Part shown: in pieces, positions 1 through 8,200 of the stretch
How the letters are laid out: the number at the start of each line of letters is the position of its first letter
How positions within the stretch are numbered: position 1 is the first letter of the stretch
NCBI GenBank assembly: GCA_003158175.1
Contig: PMHJ01000034.1
Coordinates: forward strand, 40,776-104,775
Length of the DNA: 64,000 bases
Source of the DNA: Candidatus Cybelea septentrionalis
Lineage (GTDB): Bacteria; Vulcanimicrobiota; Vulcanimicrobiia; Vulcanimicrobiales; Vulcanimicrobiaceae
Reading direction: 5' to 3'
The notes under the pieces: model-generated
What the model was told of the DNA's origin: nothing
Database searches by the model: none
What the model saw: only the letters and a program-made list of their open reading frames with translations
Program-made: the position numbers and the translations under genes

Positions 1-345
1 CTGTACCGTGAGGCGGTTTGCCGAGGGGTTATCAACGCACACAAACTCGACGCCCGACTGGTGAAGCATAGAAGTGACAGCGACACTCCTGGCTAGGCGA
101 TCGAGCTTGGCCACTACAAGGGTTCCTTTGCATCGCTTGGCATGGGCAATGGCCTTGCGAAGCTCGGGGCGGTTCCCTAGGGAGTCTTTCTTGCCCGTCT
201 CGACCTCCGTATACGTCGCCAGAAGCTCGGACCCAGCCTGGCGGATGTGTTGGGCAACGGCAGCGGCCTGAGCCTCGATTCCGAGCCCAGATAGGCCCTG
301 CTTATCCGTGCTAACGCGGAGATATGCGACCATCTTGCGCTTCAT
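1..345 (-). CDS. Serine recombinase (resolvase family), N-terminal part, cut by window edge
   Basis: The reverse strand reads an open frame from an ATG at 345 to the window edge, 115 codons with no stop. It starts MKRKMVAYLRVSTDKQ, the classic serine-recombinase N-terminus with the catalytic serine in YLRVST. It continues with the LVVAKLDRLARS segment that carries the conserved Arg residues of the resolvase catalytic domain. These enzymes cut and rejoin DNA through a 5'-phosphoserine link and act in resolution or integration of mobile elements. The C-terminal DNA-binding part is outside the window, so small resolvase versus large integrase cannot be decided. An XRE-type regulator lies just upstream on the same strand, suggesting the end of a mobile element. 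Confidence 0.9.
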   Translation of the reverse strand, partial: MKRKMVAYLRVSTDKQGLSGLGIEAQAAAVAQHIRQAGSELLATYTEVETGKKDSLGNRPELRKAIAHAKRCKGTLVVAKLDRLARSVAVTSMLHQSGVEFVCVDNPSANRLTVQ

Positions 346-455
346 GGCCCTATTGTAACATAACCATCAACGCTCGTTCAAGATATTGTTACACACGGCA
401 ATAATGCTTGGTCTGCCAAGCACTGTGCGGGCGCGGTCCCTGTGGGGCGCGGAAT

Positions 456-680
456 CTAGTCTCTGCGCAACAAGTCGGAGGCCACCGTTTGGAGGGCATC
501 AGCGAGTCTGCAAAGGGTGCGCAGCGTCAGGTTCAAGTCTCCAGGCTCCAGCTTCTGATAATGCCGGGTCGCGATCTGTATCCGCTCAGCCGCGTCTTCT
601 TGGGTGAGTCCTAGTTCCTTGCGTCTTTTGCGAAGACGTGTAGTTAGAGTCTTGATCGTAACTCGGTAGCTGCTTCGCAC
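456..680 (-). CDS. Small XRE-family HTH regulator
   Basis: This is a 74-residue protein starting at GTG 680. Almost all of it is a Cro/C1-type helix-turn-helix: RKELGLTQEDAAERIQIATRHYQKLEPG followed by the helix LCRLADALQTVASDLL. It has no extra sensor domain. It sits about 110 bases upstream of the serine recombinase on the same strand and may control it or be the repressor of that element. Functional assignment is by fold only. Confidence 0.75.
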   Translation of the reverse strand: MRSSYRVTIKTLTTRLRKRRKELGLTQEDAAERIQIATRHYQKLEPGDLNLTLRTLCRLADALQTVASDLLRRD

Positions 681-781
681 GTGCCGAGCCTAGACGAAGG
701 CCTGTTAGCATGCCACGCCAATATAATGGCGTTATTCGATTTTGCAATGACAAGATGATCGCACGGACGCTGGGAGCTATC

Positions 782-2071
782 ATGCGGATAATCACCCTTA
801 TATTTTGTGGCACGGTCCTGGTAAACTGCTCACGCGTGATCGGTTCTTTGCCAGTTCCGGCCGGAATGCCCATCGATAACACGTATGCGACGGAAGCGGG
901 CAGATTGCTCACAGTGCATTCGCGCACCGTTACCGGCTACGAGTCTCTCTACAGCTTCAGAGGCGCCACGGATGGCGCGAATCCGCATGCGGGCTTGACG
1001 ATTGTTAATGGAACACTCTACGGCACGACGGAACACGGTGGAAATGATCCAAGTGGTAATTGCGGAGCCGAAGGATGCGGCAGCGTTTTTGCGCTCAACC
1101 TTCCGTCGGGTCAGGAACGCGTGCTCTATTCTTTCCAGGGCCAGGGGAACGGGTACAGCGACGGCTCGGGCCCTGCTGCGGGCTTAATCGACGTAAAAGG
1201 CACTCTCTACGGCACTACGCAGTTCGGTGGTGGTGGCGTCGGCACAGTGTTCTCGTTCAAGCTCTCTTCGGGTTACGAAAGCGTCCTCTATTCCTTCGAG
1301 GGCGGGACGGACGGCGAGTTGCCGTTGGCGGGGCTAATCACTCGGAATAGCATGCTGTATGGCACGACGAGTGAGGGCGGCTGCATCAGTGGGTACTGCG
1401 GCTCCATTTACGGGACCGTCTTCGAGGTGAGCACGACGTACGGAACCGAAAGCGTCGTCCACAGTTTTGGGTCTGGCAGCGACGGCAGATTTCCAATTGC
1501 GGGCCTAATCGACGTAAAAGGCACGCTCTACGGCACCACGCTTGGCGGTGGTGGTTCAGGGTGTCGGCACGGTGACGGGTGCGGGACCGTCTTCGAGGTG
1601 AGCACGTCGGGGACGGAACGGGTCCTCTATAGTTTCAAAGGCGGGACGGACGGTTCAGGCCCTGCTACGGGCTTAATCGATGTGAACGGTATGCTTTATG
1701 GCACCACTGCTAGTGGTGGCGCAAAGGGTAATGGGACCGTCTTTGAGGTGAGCTCATCCGGCTCTGAAAAAGTGCTTTATAGTTTTAAAGGTCGTAAGGA
1801 CGGCTCGGAGCCGGAGGCTGGCTTGATCGACGTGAAGGGTACGCTTTATGGCACTACAGCTTTGGGTGGTGCGAACTCCGAAGGAACGGTCTTCAAGATT
1901 ACGACGACAGGCGTGGAAAACGTACTCCACAGTTTCAAAGGCGGAACGGACGGAGCATGGCCCGATGCCGGCTTGGTTGCCGCAAAGGGCGCACTCTATG
2001 GCACGACAGTTAGCGGTGGTGGTTACGGTCCGAGCGGTGGCAACGGGACGATCTTTCGAATCTCGCCATAA
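782..2071 (+). CDS. Exported GloVer tandem-repeat lipoprotein
   Basis: The frame is open from 710, but the first plausible signal starts at ATG 782 (MRIITLIFCGTVLVNCS), giving a lipobox LVNC and an outer-envelope lipoprotein of about 429 residues. The rest is seven repeats of about 45-55 residues, each with a VLYSFKGGTDG-like strand followed by GLIDVKGTLYGTT and a Gly-rich turn plus GTVFEVS. This matches the 'choice-of-anchor tandem repeat GloVer' proteins, presumed beta-propeller-like surface proteins of unknown role. Repeats 2, 4 and 6 share a nearly identical GLIDVKGTLYGTT core, suggesting recent internal duplication. It stands alone. Confidence 0.8.
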   Translation: MRIITLIFCGTVLVNCSRVIGSLPVPAGMPIDNTYATEAGRLLTVHSRTVTGYESLYSFRGATDGANPHAGLTIVNGTLYGTTEHGGNDPSGNCGAEGCGSVFALNLPSGQERVLYSFQGQGNGYSDGSGPAAGLIDVKGTLYGTTQFGGGGVGTVFSFKLSSGYESVLYSFEGGTDGELPLAGLITRNSMLYGTTSEGGCISGYCGSIYGTVFEVSTTYGTESVVHSFGSGSDGRFPIAGLIDVKGTLYGTTLGGGGSGCRHGDGCGTVFEVSTSGTERVLYSFKGGTDGSGPATGLIDVNGMLYGTTASGGAKGNGTVFEVSSSGSEKVLYSFKGRKDGSEPEAGLIDVKGTLYGTTALGGANSEGTVFKITTTGVENVLHSFKGGTDGAWPDAGLVAAKGALYGTTVSGGGYGPSGGNGTIFRISP

Positions 2072-2712
2072 CTGAACGCTAGTTGAAAGACGAACTCCCA
2101 AAGAAAATTCACTATCGTTCCGCATGGAAGTGGAGCTAGCCAAAATACGTGGGCCTGCCTCTATAAGGGGGTAGGGGGTTATCGAATATTTCTATTGGGT
2201 GGTGTGGGTGATGGGCCGCGATACCTGGCCCCTCCTCTGTTATTTTTTTGAACCCCACTTTTGCCTTATCGACCGAGGTCTCCCATTTCCAAAAAATTTG
2301 TGTACGAAAAAAGAAACCGGCTAGGTCTCGCAGCTAAATAGGTGCGCCGAATACTAAAAAGAAGCCTTATACTTCCCCTTCAGAACAGGGGGTCGGCGCA
2401 CGGATTGTAGACCTCCCACGCGCGTGCTTCATATCTCGTCTGCGGTTTGAGCTGAACGAAACGGCGAACCGCGCCGTTAAATATTGGGCATATGGGCCTG
2501 GTGAAGTCCTGTGCTCATGTTTATCCCGTAAGCAGCCCCTCGAATTAAGCTAAACCCGACTGTAAACCATCATGACGGCTTTGCACAAAAAACCCGACCT
2601 CGGCTGCCTGATCGGATATTTCGCCGGCAGCGGATCACACTCGATAACGTCGAGTATTGGCTCGTACGAGTGCCAAGGCGACACTCCTAAACGTCGCCTT
2701 GGCGAAACCTAT
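2072..2712. other. Intergenic region with no supported gene
   Basis: About 640 bases between two convergent genes. A weak terminator-like element for the upstream gene is at 2213-2249 (stem GGGCC/GGCCC, then a run of seven T). An exact hairpin lies near 2672-2703. A 61-codon frame at 2572-2757 overlaps the next gene's 3' end and has no protein-like features, so it is not called. Confidence 0.5.
2672..2703 (-). terminator. Hairpin behind the NHL lipoprotein gene
   Basis: GCCAAGGCGAC at 2672-2682 and GTCGCCTTGGC at 2693-2703 form a perfect 11-bp stem with a 10-base loop, 10 bases past the stop of the minus-strand gene. There is no T tract on either side, so termination may be inefficient or the hairpin may protect the mRNA 3' end. 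Confidence 0.5.
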
Positions 2713-3789
2713 CTAGTGAACGGCGACGCCGTCGGGGAGCCAAAGATCAGTGTTTGAGCCGACGATCATCTTGACTGGCGCGACATTGTTGTTTCCAGGC
2801 GCAAGGACTCCGAACGGGCTATACTTCGTGACATCGAAAGTCCCGTTGGCATTCTGTCCTATGTTCCCGACGAAAATCGCGCCGCCCGGTCCGACCGCAA
2901 TTCCTTCTGCTTGATTGAGATCTGTCAATGAACCGCTAATGGTCTTTAGCGGCGTCACATTACCATTGGCATTCGCACGGAAGATGGCTACCCCGTTCCC
3001 TCCCGCTACGTAGATGCGACCGACGGCTGGGGGACCATGATGCCAAGCAACGCCGATTCCACCAGGGTTAATCGTCCGGACTGGGGCCACGTTACCGTTT
3101 GCACCCGGGGGAAAGACTAGTATATTGCTTGAGTTTGCCACATAAAGGTTACCGGCTGGATCGGTTGCAAGCTGATATGGATGGGAGATTCCAGTCAACG
3201 CGCCGCTGATCGTCCGTAAAGGCGCAACATTTCCGGTTGCGGCGGGAGCGAACACGTTAACGCTTTGAGCCCCGGGTCCATTCTGGGCTGAACTCGAAAC
3301 GTAGATGTCTCCTGCTGCGTCCAGCGCGATCCCAAGGATATCAGAGAGCCCAGTGTTTGAGCCGGAAATCGTCTGTATTGGCGTGGCATTGCCAGATGAG
3401 CCCGCGGTGTAAACGGTTACCCGATCGGTGCCACCCTCGTTTGAGTTCGCCACATAGATTGTGCCCGTGGGACCGACCGCGATATCCCTGGGATAGAGTA
3501 GCCCTGTGTTAGAACCACCAATCGTGTTCGCGCCTGGACTGAAGTTACCGTTCGCGCTGACCGGGAAGATGTCTATAATACCGTTACCGAAGGGCCCGCC
3601 GCCCTCGTTCGCGACATACCAGCACGGACAGGCTGGAACGTAGCCAGGTCGCGCTCCATCTCGCTGTATTTTGGCGGCCTGTTGCGCGCTCGATGGTCCT
3701 GGTGCCACGGTTGAAGTGCTACCGCAAGCGCTAAGGGCTAGGGCGGCAAGGACAATCGCTGCCATTTTAAGTCGAGGCTGATCGATCAC
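2713..3789 (-). CDS. NHL-type beta-propeller lipoprotein
   Basis: 358 residues. The N-terminus MIDQPRLKMAAIVLAALALSACG is a lipoprotein signal with lipobox LSAC. The remainder has six or more repeats of about 50 residues built on GNVAPLRTISG, then an IAVGPTGTIYVANS strand, typical of NHL/SMP-30-like or YncE-like propellers. It should be anchored in the envelope, with a binding or scaffold role that the sequence does not reveal. The same propeller type forms the N-terminal part of the lipoprotein at 55675-58434. It is monocistronic and ends at a perfect hairpin. Confidence 0.8.
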   Translation of the reverse strand: MIDQPRLKMAAIVLAALALSACGSTSTVAPGPSSAQQAAKIQRDGARPGYVPACPCWYVANEGGGPFGNGIIDIFPVSANGNFSPGANTIGGSNTGLLYPRDIAVGPTGTIYVANSNEGGTDRVTVYTAGSSGNATPIQTISGSNTGLSDILGIALDAAGDIYVSSSAQNGPGAQSVNVFAPAATGNVAPLRTISGALTGISHPYQLATDPAGNLYVANSSNILVFPPGANGNVAPVRTINPGGIGVAWHHGPPAVGRIYVAGGNGVAIFRANANGNVTPLKTISGSLTDLNQAEGIAVGPGGAIFVGNIGQNANGTFDVTKYSPFGVLAPGNNNVAPVKMIVGSNTDLWLPDGVAVH

Positions 3790-3911
3790 GAAGTTCTCCT
3801 CTCAGAGCAGTAGCTTAGGGAAAAGCGTAACCCTCTAGCGGCATAGAGTCACGGGGCGAACCGGAACATGCCTACACGTTCCCTGCCTCTCATTTCAGTC
3901 CTATTGATCGC

Positions 3912-4139
3912 TTACCTCACGAGCACAATGGCAATCGCAGTGAGAAGCGTGATGAGGAGCGCGTCCGTTTGAATACGGCGCTGCATCTCATCGATCTCGA
4001 AGAAAAACAAGTAGCATTCTCTGAAAGCTAGCCCGACGGGAAGCAATGTCAGCAGGCCTGCAGCCACGTGGACAACGTCTAATCGATACGGTGGCAAGAA
4101 AATCGTCACAGTCGTCAACACGATTGCGTAAACGGCCAT
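3912..4139 (-). CDS. Small membrane protein with an EIDEMQRRIQ motif
   Basis: 75 residues starting at ATG 4139, directly after an in-frame stop. Predicted segments are a hydrophobic stretch near residues 4-17, another near 25-40, the conserved-looking FFEIDEMQRRIQTDAL cytoplasmic helix, and a hydrophobic C-terminus. The ELDEMQRRIQ-like helix is known from small integral membrane proteins of about 110-130 residues in many bacteria. This copy looks shortened at its N-terminus. Its function is unknown. Confidence 0.6.
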   Translation of the reverse strand: MAVYAIVLTTVTIFLPPYRLDVVHVAAGLLTLLPVGLAFRECYLFFFEIDEMQRRIQTDALLITLLTAIAIVLVR

Positions 4140-4790
4140 CTACACAAGGAAAAAAGAGTCGTCGTATTCCGCGAAGTTTCATAATCGGCGTAGTAAAGCG
4201 CACTTGACACAATGTCAAGCGTGCCTTACCTGAGTTCAGGGGGGCCATACACACTTGAGCGCCGATTCGCACAGCAGAACGGTGGCCGGCAGCAGGACCT
4301 GCTGGCGGGCTCTAAGCGTCTTGAAAGTGAAGCTCTGTTCCAATTAGATTTCAATTGAAGTGATCCAAATTTGAAGTGATCCAAATTTGTCCCGTTGTCA
4401 ATTAAGGAAATCGAAATCTGACGAGGGCGCGGAGTGGGCTGACCAGCTAGGAGGTCTTCTCCTTAAGAGTGGACTAAGCGATCCCGTAACGACAGAATGA
4501 AGCGGATGATTGTCAGTTTGAGCCGTTCGGCAAAACGCGCTTTCACCTGGCCAGCGACTATTAAAACGCGTGCCCCTCTCGTGGACCGGCTTTGCAGATG
4601 TCGGAGCGTTACTCAAAGCCGATTAAGTCTTGCAGACCTACTAGGCATGAGTTTATAGACGGCAGTCAAGGTGCGCCGCGCCGTAGCAAGTAATTTAGGA
4701 GCAGTTAAAGGTATCCACCCGAGCCCACAACGTTTCGGTGGAGTCACCTTGACACTGCTATGTCGGTATTTAAATTATTATATTTAGCGA
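4140..4790. other. Intergenic region with a short tandem repeat
   Basis: About 650 bases without a supported gene. It contains the 16-bp tandem duplication at 4355-4386. Short minus-strand frames here lack any recognisable protein features. Confidence 0.5.
4355..4386. repeat. Tandem 16-bp direct repeat, two copies
   Basis: The unit TTGAAGTGATCCAAAT occurs at 4355-4370 and again, exactly, at 4371-4386. The segment is AT-rich compared with its surroundings. Confidence 0.9.
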
Positions 4791-5222
4791 TCATTCTTTC
4801 CAAATCGCCCAATGCCCAGCGTCATCGTCGTGAATGAGACGCCGCATTTGATAAAGATAAAGCCGCTGCCTGTCCGTCAAGCCGCGTTCTGGATATGATT
4901 GCAAAACGCGTATCAAAGAGGACTTCGCTAGCGAAAGAGTTCGGTTAGCCTCATTGCTATAGCCAGCGAGATGCCAGAACGTGGCTGAGATCAAATATGA
5001 TCCGACCGCATCAAAGGGATACATTCCCTCTTTTGGAGCATCGCCTTGCGACATGCAATCCTCAAAAATGCGCGCGGCTCCCTCTCTTAGCGCGGCCGCT
5101 TGCGCATAACGGTTCGCATCTGCATAGTTACTCGACATGTTATACAGAGCGTAGAATGTAGGTCCACAGTCTGTGACTGTCGCGCCCAATATAGTACTAG
5201 CCAGTAAAATTATTGCAAACAT
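4791..5222 (-). CDS. Exported small protein directly behind the RHS gene
   Basis: 143 residues with an N-terminal signal (MFAIILLASTILGATVTDCG). The mature part is helical, with pairs such as YAQAAALREGAARIFEDC and HLAGYSNEANRTLSLAKSSL that resemble TPR-like helical hairpins. It starts 36 bases after the stop of the RHS gene on the same strand, the place where immunity genes usually sit in RHS/polymorphic-toxin loci. Because it is exported, it could equally be a partner or chaperone of the surface RHS protein. No family is recognised. Confidence 0.65.
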   Translation of the reverse strand: MFAIILLASTILGATVTDCGPTFYALYNMSSNYADANRYAQAAALREGAARIFEDCMSQGDAPKEGMYPFDAVGSYLISATFWHLAGYSNEANRTLSLAKSSLIRVLQSYPERGLTDRQRLYLYQMRRLIHDDDAGHWAIWKE

Positions 5223-5258
5223 TCTTAATCATCCTGCGATATTGCGGAAGCGTGATCG

Positions 5259-8200
5259 CTATCCTGGAGCTTCATAAACGTCATTTATCATGTCGAATGG
5301 GAGCCAGCTCGGGATACCTGCAAAAGGCTGTCGATATTCGGGATACCCTCCGTTAAACATCTGCCCATAGCCCCCGGCATCCCATTGCCAGCGAACCTCA
5401 GTATAATCTTGGGTAATCTCATTCCCCTGCGTATCGTTTAGGTAGATTTGGATCACTGTGGTCGAAAAGGCCATGGCGCCCGTTTGGCCGTCGCTAAATG
5501 ACGTAGCTAGAGCTGGCATACCGGCTATGCTACTCTCCGTCGCCCCGACTCCTTGGCCGGTAAGGTACGTTGACGCATTTTGAATAAGTTGAGATACACT
5601 TTGCGTGCCCGGCCGCGTCGTGCCGCCGTTAGGCAGCGTGGGGCCCGATAGGTATGACTGCGCCGCAGCGTCCAGCATCTGCTGTAAGGGAACGTTGCCC
5701 TTCGCCACCTGCTCCTGCTCCTGCAATACAGCGTTAGGAGTCGCTTGCATGTATCCTGGATCTCCTAAATAATAATCGGTAAAGAGCGGTTGTGCGCCGC
5801 TGCCGTCTTGTCCTTGGAAAATTGCATCATATCCAGTTGGATCACTGAATTGAACGGCGTTATTATTGTTCCACATGAACGGCTTTTGCGACATCGGATC
5901 GCTGATGTCGCCGGCGTAGGCGTCGGGAGTCAGCCACTGTCCGCTGACCGGATCGAATGTTCGTGCGCCCTGAACGATACCACCAAGCATTGCGTAACCG
6001 TCCCCTCGCTTCATAGGAAAAGCCACAGGGTCAGAAGGACACGTGTAAGTGATATCGTTACTCGGCGTAAAGTTACATGATCCCGCCAAGAATGGAATGA
6101 AATACTGTTTACCGGCCTTAGCTATGTAGATATTCCGGACAGTACCAATGTTCAACCCGTCATACCAATAATTGCCCTTCATCCAAGTGGGCGGCGCCGC
6201 CACGTACCCGTGCGCCGACATCCGTGAACCTGTTTGGTCACGATCGAGGATTACAATATCGCCGGCTAAATCCATCTCGCCAAGCTTACCGAGATAAAGC
6301 GCCGGAACGTCTGGCGAGCTTCCGGTCGAGAATAGCAGGGAGTTTCCATCCCAATGCGCTTGCTGGTCATCAGTTCCTCCGCTGGAATTGTTTTCGCGCT
6401 GCAAGCCGTCTGCTCCCCACACTGCGCTACCCGTGACATCACCGTTAGGGCTAGTAACATTCTTGATGTGGTTTTCAGCGTCGTAGTTGATACCCGATGT
6501 CGTGGTGGCGTTCGGCGTACTACAGCCGGAGCCATTAGGGTCGGTGCTTGTTTGCACTTGTCGACCGGCGCCGTCGTAGGTAAGCATTTCCGGACCAGTG
6601 GTTATTTGCAAGGCCCACGAAGTATCGGGGATGCAGACTGTCATGTTACTGCGGACGTCGAACTGCAGCGTCGTGGGAGGCACTTGGTAGAAATTTCCAA
6701 GTAGAGGCCCGTAGTCACCATTGCCTACTTGGGCGCCATTGGCGGACTGCGTTACCCCCTGCGTCGGAGGGTTAAGGTTGCCGGTGGTGCCATCTTGAAG
6801 TACCTCTCCACGAGCGTTGAGCGTGATAGGTCGGGCCGAGCCTCCGTTGCCATCACCGTAATTGGCCCCTGCAAGCTCATCGTCGGTGTCGTAGATGAGA
6901 GTCGATTCCTGATAGCCCTGGGGCAACGTTAGCCCTGAAACCCGGCCATACGAATCGTAACTATAGGTTGCCGGCTGCATTGTCACACCTGGACTACTAT
7001 TGCCCGGAGGAGTGTATGCGATGCCGGGGTTCGGCTGCTGCGCCAGTGGGTCGGTTTGGGTCTCTTCACGCTCGCTGGGGTAGTAGTTCCAGGAGAACAA
7101 ATCACTGAGGGTACCCCAAGTTACTTGCTGATATGTCAGTACGCCGTCGTTGCGGTACGCGTAGCTGAAAATGCTTGGCTGACTGATGCCGCCGTTGCTC
7201 GGCTGGCTTCGGAACGGGATGTTATTGCCGCTGCTGCTACACGTGTCAGTTAGAAGGCCGACCGATAGAAATTCCCGCAAGCCATCTCCGTAGTAGTGAT
7301 AGCAAATCAATGAGGCGGCCGGCTCCTGACTTGGCTCGGTAACGCTAATGTTGTTCCCATCTACGTCATAGGTGTAATAAAGGATGCCTAAATTGGCAGA
7401 GTCCGCCAGAGTGGTTCGCCCATCTGGATCGTAGGCGTAGTTCCGATTGCCCGCCAAGGGTAACGGAGCTCCGCTGAATTGGACGGTTTCCTGGCGCGCA
7501 TTGCCATCGTAGGTATAGGACTCGATTTGCTGTACAGCGTTTTCCGTTTGGCTCAGAAGACCATATTCGCCCGTGCCATCGTACGTATTTGTCGCAACAG
7601 CATTTTTGTTACTCTTGTCATATGCTAGCTCGTACTTGCTCACGGGCCGATCAAGAGCATCGAAGCTTGTTCCTCGCACATCGCTCCAGCCCGGGTTAGG
7701 ATACGACTGATTGTATGTCGCCACCATCGACGTGCTTTGCGGCAGATATTCTTGGGTCTTATAGAGATCTCCATAGCCCGCAAAGCGCGAGGTACTGCCC
7801 GTTTCGTCTGAGATCGTCAATTCCGCCGAGCCGCCGCTCATAGATAGGTCGTAAATATATCGATCCATCCACCGGAAGCTGTAGAATTCGTAATTTGCGC
7901 CGCCTGAGAATTGTCTAGTATCATAGGGCGCGACAGTTTCGACAAGGCGGTCGAGACCGTCGTAGTACTTGCAGGTGGTTCCGATTGGGTTGCTCGTCTC
8001 GCTGTTGTTGCAGACCGTCTGTGACACAAGTCCCGGGCACGCGGTATTCGTGTCGCAGCCTTTATGCGTAATCGTTTTTACCTGATCGCCGTCAAGGTCG
8101 TAATAGAAAGCATTGGCGTGAGATTGAGGGGAAGCGGGGCCGGCGAGAAGGGTGTTCGTACTAGGGCAGGTCGGATCGCTGTCCTGATGACGCTGCGACG

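Noticed and set aside
2572-2757. 61-codon frame between two convergent genes
   Set aside because: It runs through the hairpin and into the 3' end of the opposite gene, with no protein features.
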